Both the position numbers and the translations under genes were made by a program. Of a DNA stretch of 64,000 nt, positions 1-8,072 are shown piece after piece; the first letter of the stretch is position 1; each line of letters begins with the position of its first letter. The DNA comes from Aliarcobacter butzleri (GTDB lineage: Bacteria; Campylobacterota; Campylobacteria; Campylobacterales; Arcobacteraceae). The DNA is taken from the NCBI RefSeq assembly GCF_900187115.1, contig NZ_LT906455.1:1860001-1924000 (forward strand), in the 5' to 3' direction. The notes under the pieces were generated by a model that had not been told where the DNA came from, did not search any database, and was given only the letters and a program-made list of their open reading frames with translations.

Positions 1-46
1 AGAAGGACACGAAGTTTATATCAAAAGTAAAGATATAACTCAATAA
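1..46 (+). CDS. 3' end of an unidentified protein (partial)
   Basis: The first bases read in frame as the last 14 residues of a protein (EGHEVYIKSKDITQ) followed by TAA at 44-46. The rest lies outside the window. It converges with the minus-strand gene ending at 67, with a hairpin between them. Too little is visible to name the product, and the reading frame is inferred only from the open stretch and the stop. Confidence 0.4.
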   Translation, partial: EGHEVYIKSKDITQ

Positions 47-53
47 ATAATAA

Positions 54-81
54 CTAAAAGAGGAAATCAATTCTCTTTTAG
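54..81. terminator. Possible bidirectional terminator hairpin
   Basis: A perfect 9-bp inverted repeat, CTAAAAGAG (54-62) and CTCTTTTAG (73-81), with a 10-nt loop. It lies between two convergent genes and overlaps the stop codon of the minus-strand gene. The flanks are T-rich rather than a clean T-run, so termination is plausible but not certain. Confidence 0.45.
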
Positions 82-555
82 CTGTTGTAAGATTTTGTTT
101 GTATTTTTATTACTAAAATAAATAGCCATTGCAAATAATATTAAACACAATACAAAAAATACTATTGTTATTAAATCCCATTCATTATTTGCATTTTGTG
201 CTACTGATAATTTCTTTGTCGAATCATTCTTACTTTTTAATTCTTCTTTAAACCCTTCTAATGGAGCTATTCCTTCTTTTACTATTGTATGTCCTGGTCC
301 TCCATCAAGAACTACTTGATATGGCTCTTTTGGAATAGTAATAGTAAGTTCACTTGCTTCTGGTAGTCTCTCTTTATACAACACATCTCCACTTATTAAA
401 GATTCTACTCTTACTAATGCTCCTGCTGCATCTTCTCCTGTACTAAATTCTCCAATTACTGTTATTGTATTATCTTTATTATCTATTACATTCATTATCA
501 AATTATGTGCAAATAAGCTAACACTTAAAAACATAAAAACAAATATCTTTTTCAT
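67..555 (-). CDS. Exported single-TM envelope protein next to PepSY protein
   Basis: About 162 residues. It starts with a typical signal peptide (MKKIFVFMFLSVSLFAHN), continues with a beta-rich domain of carboxypeptidase-regulatory-like appearance, and has one membrane helix at about residues 128-148 with a short lysine/asparagine tail. Two adjacent ATGs (558 and 555) are possible starts; the second is better spaced from the upstream GGA. A longer in-frame start further upstream would lie inside the preceding gene and lacks a ribosome site. It follows the PepSY gene by 13 nt and is probably its operon partner. The function is unknown; a role in periplasmic metal or iron handling is inferred from neighbours only. 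Confidence 0.7.
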   Translation of the reverse strand: MKKIFVFMFLSVSLFAHNLIMNVIDNKDNTITVIGEFSTGEDAAGALVRVESLISGDVLYKERLPEASELTITIPKEPYQVVLDGGPGHTIVKEGIAPLEGFKEELKSKNDSTKKLSVAQNANNEWDLITIVFFVLCLILFAMAIYFSNKNTNKILQQLKEN

Positions 556-568
556 CATTTTTCCTTTT

Positions 569-2152
569 TTAATTTCTTTCTTTAGTCCAAAAAGCTTGGA
601 TTTTTTCTCTTTGTGTTGGAAGTTTTTTTGCAACAAAAAGTAAAATAACTCCAAATATAAATAAACCAATATCAACACTTAAAATTACATACATTTGTTC
701 ATTTATCAGTCTAATAGGAGAAAAACCACTATTTATAAAATGAACAATTGGACTTAAAATAAATAATATTCCACCAAGATATAAAAACTCTTTTGCTGTT
801 TTATATGAATCTAACCTATAAAATGCCCAAGTCAAAGTTCCTATCCAAAGAACAGCAAATAAACCTTTTTGAATTAAAACTCTATTTTCCATATCAAAAG
901 GAAGTATCCATTGTAAAAAAAATAATAATCCAGTTGCAGGAATAACACCAATCATAACTGCAAGAGAAAGTTTTCCAAAGCCTTGATAAACTGGAATATC
1001 TAAAGGAAATTTTCTAGCTCTTTTTTCAAGCCAAAGTAATACTCCAAATCCTATTGCAAAAGTAGAAACTGTCATTAAAGTAGCTATAAATAATCTTGTA
1101 AAAGTATCAACTCCAAACAAAAAATGTAAGAAAAAAACACTATCATAAAATAATCCACTCCAATGTTTATCCATAACTTTTTGTTGTGATATAAGAGTTC
1201 CATCAACTCCACTTAAAGTAACACTTGGTTTATTCGAAATACCATTTAGAAATGGCATATATGGATTATAACCTTCAAACTTTGCAATTGCACTACTATC
1301 ATACCAATTTATAATTTTTACTCTTTGAAAATCAATTTCAGGAGCAATTTCTTTTGCTTTTTTTAACAATTCATTCATTGGAAGCATAGCTACAATATCA
1401 TTTTTCTTTTCAATTCTTGGTTCATCTGGATATAAAACAGGTCCTGTTAATTTCCATATTTCATGAGTTTCACCTTTAGAAGCAAGATAAGTCATAGGAG
1501 CAGAACCATCATAACCTATGTTCATAAAAGCGCCTGTTAATGTAATAATTATAAAAGGAGGAAATACCCAAGTAAATATTTTCCTATGCCATTTTGAAAA
1601 TACTCCTGTTTTTGTGCCTGTACTATTTTTATACTTTATTTTTAGTATTAATATAACTCCACCAATAACTAAAAACATAACTCCCACAGCCATAAAACCA
1701 AATAAAAAATATCCAAAATCTTTAAATGGTCTTCCATAATGCATATGATTTAAAAAACTTGCAAGTCGTGATAAATCACCTTCATTTTTAACTTCTAAAC
1801 TTGTATTTGGATTAAATACTTTTGTTTCTACAAAGTCTGTTGATATTCTAAGAGCTGGATCTTCCATATATCCTGGAAAAATGATAGAAATTGGATTTAT
1901 TTTTGGATATTCAGGATCTGCTAAAACTGGATCTACCATTGCACCATAGTTTATAGTTGTAGGTTCAGCTACTTTAAAATGTCTTGATGGTTTTTCCCAT
2001 ACTTGAATATAAGGAAGTAAAATTGCAAAAATTCCAAAAAATACTGCTACATACATAAGAAGTGAAAAACTTATTCCTGTTGTAACATGAACTCTTTGAA
2101 GTCTTTGATTAAATAATTTCTTTTTTTCTTGTTGCGTTATTTCTTGATTCAT
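569..2152 (-). CDS. PepSY-associated TM helix (PiuB-like) membrane protein
   Basis: 527 residues with a membrane helix near residues 26-50, a periplasmic stretch, helices near 150-175 and 195-215, a second soluble part, and a cluster of helices in the C-terminal 190 residues. This is the layout of the PepSY-TM family, which includes proteins encoded beside siderophore receptors and thought to be inner-membrane ferric-siderophore reductases. Candidate haem or metal-binding histidines lie in HMHYGRPF and KWHRKIF. It sits between the small DUF3649-like protein (8-nt gap) and the exported protein ending at 67, and shares a promoter block with the nearby TonB receptor. Family assignment is good; the iron-reductase role is inferred from family and context. 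Confidence 0.85.
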   Translation of the reverse strand: MNQEITQQEKKKLFNQRLQRVHVTTGISFSLLMYVAVFFGIFAILLPYIQVWEKPSRHFKVAEPTTINYGAMVDPVLADPEYPKINPISIIFPGYMEDPALRISTDFVETKVFNPNTSLEVKNEGDLSRLASFLNHMHYGRPFKDFGYFLFGFMAVGVMFLVIGGVILILKIKYKNSTGTKTGVFSKWHRKIFTWVFPPFIIITLTGAFMNIGYDGSAPMTYLASKGETHEIWKLTGPVLYPDEPRIEKKNDIVAMLPMNELLKKAKEIAPEIDFQRVKIINWYDSSAIAKFEGYNPYMPFLNGISNKPSVTLSGVDGTLISQQKVMDKHWSGLFYDSVFFLHFLFGVDTFTRLFIATLMTVSTFAIGFGVLLWLEKRARKFPLDIPVYQGFGKLSLAVMIGVIPATGLLFFLQWILPFDMENRVLIQKGLFAVLWIGTLTWAFYRLDSYKTAKEFLYLGGILFILSPIVHFINSGFSPIRLINEQMYVILSVDIGLFIFGVILLFVAKKLPTQREKIQAFWTKERN

Positions 2153-2160
2153 CTCTTACC

Positions 2161-2466
2161 TTAAATATTATATAAAATTGCAATTAAAATTGAAAATATC
2201 AAAGTTGGAATAATCACTCTTAATATTGCGCTTAATTTACTATATGCTAAACTAATCCATAAAGCAACTATCGCCCAAGCCATAGTATTAAAAAGTAGTG
2301 GTACAACAATAGATTCTCCAGGTTTTCCAGGAATCATATAAATAAGTAAAGTCATACCTAAATATGCAACTATTAATCCACCAAATATAGCACAGAGCGT
2401 CCTAAAAAGTCCGATCTTTTTCCCGCTTGCTTCGGGAACACTTAAAGATTTTATTAACTCTTTCAT
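2161..2466 (-). CDS. Small three-helix inner-membrane protein (DUF3649-like)
   Basis: 101 residues from the ATG at 2466, chosen because AAGGAG stands just upstream; the in-frame ATG 42 nt further upstream has no such site. Three hydrophobic helices cover most of the protein, after a short charged N-terminus (MKELIKSLSVPEASGKK). Small proteins of this type (DUF3649) commonly precede PepSY-TM genes in siderophore-uptake loci; this assignment is from memory of the family pattern and is moderately sure. It is the first gene of a three-gene minus-strand operon and lies directly downstream of the 59-nt promoter block shared with the TonB receptor. Confidence 0.7.
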   Translation of the reverse strand: MKELIKSLSVPEASGKKIGLFRTLCAIFGGLIVAYLGMTLLIYMIPGKPGESIVVPLLFNTMAWAIVALWISLAYSKLSAILRVIIPTLIFSILIAILYNI

Positions 2467-2514
2467 TATTCTCCTTATAAGAAAAGATATTATGATAATT
2501 AATTTCATAAAATC

Positions 2515-2573
2515 GTAATTATTTCCATATTTAGCTTAAACAATTCTGCTTAAAAGTTCAATCATGATAAATA
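2515..2573 (-). promoter_or_regulatory. Promoter block shared with the TonB receptor (copy 1)
   Basis: A 59-nt stretch that matches 7363-7421 at 45 of 59 positions with no gaps. It includes a run of 22 identical bases (2552-2573), an identical TTCTGC (2544-2549), CTTAA and AATTATTTC. It ends 49 nt upstream of the small membrane-protein gene. Read on the minus strand it carries TTATCATGATTGAAC, with an ATCATGAT palindrome, but no strong -10 box at 17-nt spacing, which suggests activator-dependent transcription. Confidence 0.6.
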
Positions 2574-2579
2574 AGAGAC

Positions 2580-2606
2580 AAAAAAAGCTAAGAATTAGCT
2601 TTTTTT
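2580..2606. terminator. Rho-independent terminator of the metal ATPase operon
   Basis: An 11-bp perfect stem, AAAAAAGCTAA (2581-2591) and TTAGCTTTTTT (2595-2605), with a GAA loop. On the minus strand it is followed by T7. It overlaps the ATPase stop codon and is a convincing terminator for that gene. Confidence 0.8.
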
Positions 2607-4718
2607 ATATGAACAAAAAGAGTCTTTTTTAGGTTTTTCTTCTATTGTTTTTAAAATTCTCATCGAGTTAAATATCGCTATTAATGCAACTCCCATATCC
2701 GCAAAAATCGCTTCTTTCATACCAATAATTGCATCTGCACCTAAAACTAAAAATATAACTTTTATAAACATAATAAAAATGATATTTTGATACACAATAG
2801 TTTTTGTTTTTTTAGCAATTTTTATAGCATCACTTATTGAATTTAAATTATCATTTAAAACTACAATATCTGCTGATTTTATAGCTAAATCACTACCAAC
2901 TTTTCCCATAGCAAAACCTACATCAGAATTTGCCAAAGTTGGAGCATCATTTATTCCATCACCTACAAAAGCTGTAATCTTTCCTGTTTTGTTTTTTATC
3001 TCTTCATAACTTTTTAGTTTGTCTTGAGGTAGAAGTTCATATTTTACCTCATCAATTTGTAAATCATCTGCTACTTTTAAAGCAACTTCTTTTTTATCAC
3101 CTGTTAGCATATAAGTTTTAGAAATATTTAATTTTTTAAGTTCATTTATAAAATCTTTTGCTTCATTTTTTATAATATCACTTACAACAATAAATCCTTC
3201 AAATTTAGAATCAATAGCAATATAAACGATATTTAATTCTTCTTTTATCTCTTTTCTTACTTCTACACCAAACTGTTTAAGTAGTCTTTCATTTCCAACT
3301 AAAATATCTTTATTTTTTATCTTTGCTTTTATTCCCAATCCACTTAACTCTTCACAAGAACTTACTTCTTTTAAATTTAACTCTTTATCATAAGCGTTTA
3401 CTATTGCCTTTGCTATTGGATGTGTTGAAAAACTTTCTACTAAAGCAGCATATTCTAAAAGTTTATTTTCATCTAAATTAAAACTCTCTACTCTTGTAAC
3501 TTGAAAAACTCCTTTTGTTAAAGTTCCAGTTTTATCAAAAATAATTTCTTGAATCTCTGTTAATTTTTCTATATAGTTTGCACCTTTTACTAATACACCT
3601 TTTTTTGAAACAGCACCAATTGCACTAAAAAATGATAAAGGAATAGAAACAACTAAAGCACAAGGGCAAGAAATAACCAAAAATACTAATGCTCTTTCAA
3701 TCCAATCAGAATAAATCGCACCTTCGATAAATAAAGGAGGAATAAATGCTAAAATTAAAGCTAAAGCTATAACAATTGGAGTATAAACTGATGCAAATTT
3801 TGTTATAAATTTTTCTGCGTTTGCTTTTTTTGAACTTGCATTTTCAATAAGTTCTATAATTTTTGCAATAGTTGAATCTTTATATAAAGAAGTTACTTTT
3901 ACATAAGAAGCTATTGAAATATTTATAAATCCACTTAAAACTTCTTCATTCTCTTTTATCGTTTTTGGTTTAAATTCACCTGTAATTGCACTAGTATCAA
4001 AAGAACAATCATTACTTTGCAAAATTCCATCAACAGGAACTTTTTCACCAGCTTTTACTAAAATAATATCCCCTATTTTTACATCTTCAGGAGCTTTTTG
4101 TATAACATTTTCACCCTCTTTTACATTTGCATATTCTGGTTTTATATCTAAAAGTGAGTTTATACTATCTCTTGAATTATTAACTGCAACTTTTTGGAAC
4201 ATTTCACCAATTTGATAAAATACCATAACAGCAATACCTTCAACAAAATCTCCCAAAACAAAAGCTCCAATAGTAGCAATTGACATCAAAAAATTTTCAT
4301 CAAAAAATCTAGCATTTGTTAAATTTTTAAAAGCTTTAAATAAAACATCAAAACCAACTAATAAATATGCTACTAAATAAACTGTAAATTTTAAATAATT
4401 GTTTTCTATATAGTTGTAAGAAATATAAGTTAGAAAAAAAGAAATCAAAGTGATAATTAAAAGTTTTTTATCTAAATTTTGCCAAAATGTTTTTTGAGTT
4501 TTTATCTGATCTTTTAAAATAATTACATCTTTTTCTATCTTTTGAATCTCTTTTTCTATTTTGTCTAAAATATCTTTTTTTGTATTTTGCTCAAAAGTGA
4601 GAGTTGAAGTAGAAAAATTTAATTTTACATTTGATAACTCTTCCATATTAGCTAAAGATTTTTCAATCTTTAAAGCACAAGATGCACAATCTAAATTTTG
4701 TAATTTGACCTTTTTCAT
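2595..4718 (-). CDS. cadA: P1B-type heavy-metal ATPase (Zn/Cd/Pb exporter)
   Basis: 707 residues. Order of domains: an N-terminal HMA metal-binding domain with LDCASC (residues 8-13), paired helices, the A-domain, the metal-site helix with CPC (351-353), the phosphorylation motif DKTGT (D395), the STHP motif of the nucleotide domain and GDGINDAP. The last helices carry FIK and FADMG, the Lys and Asp typical of the Zn2+/Cd2+/Pb2+ subgroup rather than Cu+ pumps. It hydrolyses ATP to export divalent metal from the cytoplasm. The gene follows the ArsR-type regulator by 4 nt, so the two form a repressor-pump operon. The symbol zntA would be equally apt; the preferred metal cannot be settled from sequence. 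Confidence 0.93.
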   Translation of the reverse strand: MKKVKLQNLDCASCALKIEKSLANMEELSNVKLNFSTSTLTFEQNTKKDILDKIEKEIQKIEKDVIILKDQIKTQKTFWQNLDKKLLIITLISFFLTYISYNYIENNYLKFTVYLVAYLLVGFDVLFKAFKNLTNARFFDENFLMSIATIGAFVLGDFVEGIAVMVFYQIGEMFQKVAVNNSRDSINSLLDIKPEYANVKEGENVIQKAPEDVKIGDIILVKAGEKVPVDGILQSNDCSFDTSAITGEFKPKTIKENEEVLSGFINISIASYVKVTSLYKDSTIAKIIELIENASSKKANAEKFITKFASVYTPIVIALALILAFIPPLFIEGAIYSDWIERALVFLVISCPCALVVSIPLSFFSAIGAVSKKGVLVKGANYIEKLTEIQEIIFDKTGTLTKGVFQVTRVESFNLDENKLLEYAALVESFSTHPIAKAIVNAYDKELNLKEVSSCEELSGLGIKAKIKNKDILVGNERLLKQFGVEVRKEIKEELNIVYIAIDSKFEGFIVVSDIIKNEAKDFINELKKLNISKTYMLTGDKKEVALKVADDLQIDEVKYELLPQDKLKSYEEIKNKTGKITAFVGDGINDAPTLANSDVGFAMGKVGSDLAIKSADIVVLNDNLNSISDAIKIAKKTKTIVYQNIIFIMFIKVIFLVLGADAIIGMKEAIFADMGVALIAIFNSMRILKTIEEKPKKDSFCSYKKS

Positions 4719-4722
4719 AAAA

Positions 4723-5064
4723 TTATCCTTTTGTTATATGCTCAAATCCCATATCAAAAATCCTTTTTATATGTTCATCATCAAGTGAATAATATATCCA
4801 TTTACCTTCTCTTTTTGACTTTACAATTTTTGCATTTTTTAGTGCTTTTAGTTGGTGAGAAATCGCAGATTGACTGATATTTAAAATTTCACTTATTGCT
4901 CCAACACATAAAGTTTCTTCTTTTAAAATAGCAATTATTTTTATTCTAGTAGTATCAGCAAAAGCTTTAAAAAGCTCTGCTACGTCATATAAAGTTTCAT
5001 CACTAGCTAAAGCTTTTCTTACATTTTCTACTTCTTTTGAGTGTTCACAGCAATTTACAATCAT
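4723..5064 (-). CDS. ArsR/SmtB-family metal-sensing repressor (CadC-like)
   Basis: 113 residues with a winged helix-turn-helix typical of ArsR/SmtB repressors (recognition helix in ISQSAISHQLKALK, wing in KREGKWIYYSL). Cysteines in the N-terminal NCCEHS and in the ETLCVG segment fit the alpha-3N type metal site known from CadC, where Cd, Pb or Zn binding releases the operator. The start at 5064 is preferred over an upstream in-frame ATG at 5103 because AAGGA precedes it and the longer form would cover the operator. It is co-transcribed with the ATPase and probably represses both. Confidence 0.88.
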   Translation of the reverse strand: MIVNCCEHSKEVENVRKALASDETLYDVAELFKAFADTTRIKIIAILKEETLCVGAISEILNISQSAISHQLKALKNAKIVKSKREGKWIYYSLDDEHIKRIFDMGFEHITKG

Positions 5065-5082
5065 ATTATTCCTTTTTATATA

Positions 5083-5108
5083 AACATATGAACATATAAT
5101 CATATATT
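5083..5108. promoter_or_regulatory. Candidate ArsR/CadC operator
   Basis: Inverted repeat AACATATGA (5083-5091) and TCATATATT (5100-5108): arms match at 8 of 9 positions with an 8-bp centre. It lies 19 bp upstream of the repressor start codon. The position and AT-rich dyad fit SmtB/CadC-family operators; binding is inferred. Confidence 0.55.
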
Positions 5109-5178
5109 AAAAAGAATTAATTTTAGTTTATATTTTATTTGAAGATAAAAAAGTTTTTAATCTCTTTTATCCTTAATT

Positions 5179-7305
5179 TTAGAAAGTATATTTCATACCA
5201 AGAGTAAAGTTTCGAGGGTCACCATAAAGCATAGAGTTAACTCCAATACCTTCATAATATTTTTCATCAAAAACATTGTTTATATTTAACTGTAAATCTA
5301 AACTTTTATTTATTTTATATCCAGCCATTAAATCAGTAGTGATAAATGCATCTTGTGTGATTTTAGTTGCACCACTTCCTGTATAAACTTTACTTTTATA
5401 GTTCAATCCTGCACCAAATCTATAATTACTAATAGTATATTTAGCCCATAAATTTGCTGTTGTTCTTGAAGAATCTGTATTAAATTTACTTCCATCAGGA
5501 TTTTCTGCTTCAAAGTTTGCTAATCCAAAATCTAAACTAAAATCATCTGTAAGATTTCCTTGTACTCCCAATTCAAAACCTTTACTTACAACGCCGTCAA
5601 TTCTTTCAAAGGCATTTTTTAAAGGATTGCTAGCAATTGGTATTCCAGTATCTTCAAAACCTGTTTGCTCAATTCTAAATATAGATAAAGAAGTATTTAA
5701 ACGTCCATCAAAATATTCCCCTTTAATTCCCGTTTCATAGCTTTTCCCTTCTGCTGGGTCTAAATAATTATTATCTTTATCTTGTCTATCTGTTGGTTTA
5801 AATATACTCGTATAACTCACATAAATAGAGTAATTTTTATCTATATCGTAAACTAAACCAGCATAAGGAGTAATTTCATCGTCAAATTCTCTATTCCCAT
5901 TTCCATTTTTAGCTTGATATTCCCAAGATGAAACTCTAATACCAGAGATAAGTTTTAAATCTTCCATTAAAGAAAATCTTCCTGCCAAATAATAACCTTT
6001 TTGTATAGTTTTACTTGGTAATTCTAAAGTAGGAGTATTTGCACTTAATTGCGGATTATCAATATTTATATTACTAAAATTTAAAGAGGAAGCACTAATA
6101 TAACCAGTCCCAGCAAAATTATTCTTTTTAAAATCATATTTGTTATATCCAAATCCAGTAATTATCTCATGGTCAAGTTTTGCTAATTCAAAAGGAATTG
6201 AGGCATACAAATTTAGATTATTTTCTTCTTCTTTTGCATCACTTACATAATCATACAAAAATCCATCTGCATTATTAGTCACTTTATTAACTGTTCCAAA
6301 ATAATATGCTATTGCTGTTTTTGAATCCATTGTTCTATTTGAATAAGACGCATTAATTGAAATATCATCATATATATACTGTTTTAAATCTGCAAAATAA
6401 CTTGTAGTTTTATTATCCCAATAAGTCCAATCATCTGAAACTGTTTTAGAACGACTAAAATTAGTTCTTGAACCATCAGTATAAAATGCTGGCAATCCTC
6501 CCCATCTTACTCCATCTCTTTGAATATTTTCATAACTAGCACCAAAAGATAAATATGTAGTATCTGTTAAATCCATATCAACTACACCATAAAAAACATC
6601 TGTTTGTTTTTCATAATTATCCATATATGATTTTTTATCTTGATGTTTTGCTACAAATCTAGCTCTTACACTTCCATCAGTATTTAGTGGAGTTTGAACA
6701 TCTGCTGAAGACGTATAATTATCCCAAGAACCTGCGCTTAAATCAATAGTTCCTTTAAATTCTTTTGAATTAGCATGCTTTCTAATATAGTTTAAACCTA
6801 AAGCAGGATTTCCAGCACCTGTCATAAGTCCATTTGCACCTTTTACAATTTCAACTCTATCAAAAATGATTAAATCAGTATCATTTGCACCATAATCAGC
6901 AATTGAATAAGTAGGCATTCCATCATATAAATTATAATCAATAGTAAATCCTCTAGCTGTTGGATATACTCTTTCATCCCACTTATTTAGAGTAACACCT
7001 GGCGTTTTAGATAATAATTCTTGATAAGAAGTTATATTTTGATCTTCTAATCTTTGTCTAGTAAAAACTAAAACAGATTGAGGAGTTTCTCTTAAAGATA
7101 AATCCAATTTTGTGGCTGTACTTGTAGCTCCTGTTGTATATGAACCTGTTTCTTCTGTTACACTATTCAAAATCAAATTATTCTCTGAAACTTTTATCTC
7201 TTCAAGTACTGTTGTGTTTTGACTATTTTGTGCTGCAAAAAGTTGGCTTCCCAAAACCATCGACACACAAAATGACATTGATATCATTTTTCCTTTTTTA
7301 TTCAT
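5179..7305 (-). CDS. TonB-dependent siderophore receptor
   Basis: 708 residues. A signal peptide (MSMSFCVS-type hydrophobic core ending in AAQ), a short linker with a TonB-box-like stretch (LEEIKVSE), a plug domain (roughly residues 55-190 with ETPQSVLVFTRQRLED, LSKTPGV and FDRVEIVKGANGLMTG), then a 22-strand beta-barrel ending in an aromatic residue (GMKYTF). The plug wording is typical of the ferric siderophore (FhuE/FpvA/FoxA-type) group. It imports an iron chelate across the outer membrane using TonB energy. AAGGA precedes the start. Upstream are a Fur-box candidate and the 59-nt block shared with the DUF3649/PepSY operon, and the next gene is divergent. The siderophore cannot be named. 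Confidence 0.9.
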   Translation of the reverse strand: MNKKGKMISMSFCVSMVLGSQLFAAQNSQNTTVLEEIKVSENNLILNSVTEETGSYTTGATSTATKLDLSLRETPQSVLVFTRQRLEDQNITSYQELLSKTPGVTLNKWDERVYPTARGFTIDYNLYDGMPTYSIADYGANDTDLIIFDRVEIVKGANGLMTGAGNPALGLNYIRKHANSKEFKGTIDLSAGSWDNYTSSADVQTPLNTDGSVRARFVAKHQDKKSYMDNYEKQTDVFYGVVDMDLTDTTYLSFGASYENIQRDGVRWGGLPAFYTDGSRTNFSRSKTVSDDWTYWDNKTTSYFADLKQYIYDDISINASYSNRTMDSKTAIAYYFGTVNKVTNNADGFLYDYVSDAKEEENNLNLYASIPFELAKLDHEIITGFGYNKYDFKKNNFAGTGYISASSLNFSNINIDNPQLSANTPTLELPSKTIQKGYYLAGRFSLMEDLKLISGIRVSSWEYQAKNGNGNREFDDEITPYAGLVYDIDKNYSIYVSYTSIFKPTDRQDKDNNYLDPAEGKSYETGIKGEYFDGRLNTSLSIFRIEQTGFEDTGIPIASNPLKNAFERIDGVVSKGFELGVQGNLTDDFSLDFGLANFEAENPDGSKFNTDSSRTTANLWAKYTISNYRFGAGLNYKSKVYTGSGATKITQDAFITTDLMAGYKINKSLDLQLNINNVFDEKYYEGIGVNSMLYGDPRNFTLGMKYTF

Positions 7306-7324
7306 TTGTTTTCCTTTTATCTAT

Positions 7325-7342
7325 TTATTATGATTACAATAA
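7325..7342. promoter_or_regulatory. Fur-box candidate upstream of the TonB receptor
   Basis: An 18-nt AT-rich dyad, TTATTATGA facing TTACAATAA, whose arms agree at 7 of 9 positions, 20 bp upstream of the receptor start codon. Campylobacterota Fur sites are AT-rich dyads of this kind. No equally clear site was seen at the DUF3649 operon. Confidence 0.4.
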
Positions 7343-7362
7343 CTAGTCTCATGTATTGTTTT

Positions 7363-7421
7363 GGAATTATTTCTTATTGTCACTTAAGTTTTTCTGCAAA
7401 AAAGTTCAATCATGATAAATA
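7363..7421 (-). promoter_or_regulatory. Promoter block shared with the DUF3649/PepSY operon (copy 2)
   Basis: The partner of 2515-2573: same length, 45 of 59 positions identical, with 22 consecutive identical bases at 7400-7421 and identical TTCTGC at 7392-7397. It ends 58 nt upstream of the receptor start and points the same way relative to its gene as copy 1. The conservation outside coding DNA, at fixed spacing, argues for a common regulator binding both promoters. Confidence 0.6.
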
Positions 7422-7450
7422 CTTTTCTCAAAGGAGCCACTTTTTGGACA
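7421..7450. promoter_or_regulatory. Paired AAAAGT motifs upstream of the transposase-derived regulator
   Basis: Read on the minus strand this stretch has AAAAAGT (7439-7445) and AAAAGT (7421-7426), whose T ends are exactly 18 bp apart, with GGCTCC between them. Terminal inverted repeats of IS1595-type elements, as I remember them, start with GG and contain AAAAGT, so these could be relic ends now used as operator half-sites. They sit between two divergent promoters. The idea is inferential. Confidence 0.3.
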
Positions 7451-7517
7451 TTTTTTTATATTAGAATACCATCAAAATTTAATCAATCTTAGTGAAAAAA
7501 TAAAAAGAGAATATATT

Positions 7518-8072
7518 ATGAAATTAAAATTAAAAGAAATATGTGAATATTTTAGTAAAGATTTTACAGCAAGTGAAACATCAAAAATACTCAATTTGAG
7601 TAGACCAACTGTAAATTACTATTACAAAATATTTAGAGAATCAATCATAAATGATTTATTTATTTTAAAAGGAAATACATTTCAAGTAGAATATATAAAA
7701 TTTAGAAATGAGTATTTTTTTTATATTATAAACAAAAATTCAATTTATTTAATAGAAGAACATTCAAAATTATTAGCAAATTTAAAAATCTTTATAAAAA
7801 ATGAAATAAAAAAATCTCTGATAAATAATTCAAAATCAAATGCAATTAGAATCCTTTACAATAAACATACACAAAATTTCACAGTTGTAGGCTTTTATAC
7901 CTCAACTCTTGGATTACAAGAGTTTATAAATAACCGTTTGAAGAAGTTTAGAGGTATAAAAAAAGAAAATATATATTCTCATATCAAAGAGTCAATATTT
8001 AGATTTAATTTTTCAAATAATGAAATAAATGAAAAAATATTAAAAAGTTTATCTATAAAACAAGGTCTTTAA
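7518..8072 (+). CDS. Transposase-derived HTH protein, probable regulator
   Basis: 184 residues. The N-terminal 45 residues are a helix-turn-helix (FTASETSKILNLSRPTVNYYYKIFRE) of the kind that opens IS1595/ISXO2-type transposases, and the C-terminal part (LKKFRGIKKENIYSHIKES then FRFN) matches the end of the same transposases. The catalytic core between them is shortened and has no ELDESYFG-like segment, so DDE transposition is very unlikely. The frame is intact, it has a ribosome site, and its stop overlaps the ATG of the RND pump gene (TAATG), so it is translated with the efflux genes and kept under selection. A DNA-binding regulator of the operon and perhaps of the divergent TonB receptor is my inference. 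Confidence 0.7.
   Translation: MKLKLKEICEYFSKDFTASETSKILNLSRPTVNYYYKIFRESIINDLFILKGNTFQVEYIKFRNEYFFYIINKNSIYLIEEHSKLLANLKIFIKNEIKKSLINNSKSNAIRILYNKHTQNFTVVGFYTSTLGLQEFINNRLKKFRGIKKENIYSHIKESIFRFNFSNNEINEKILKSLSIKQGL

Noticed and set aside
7518-8072. Complete insertion sequence at the HTH gene
   Set aside because: No catalytic core, no clear flanking target duplication and no paired terminal repeats around the gene; it reads as part of an operon.
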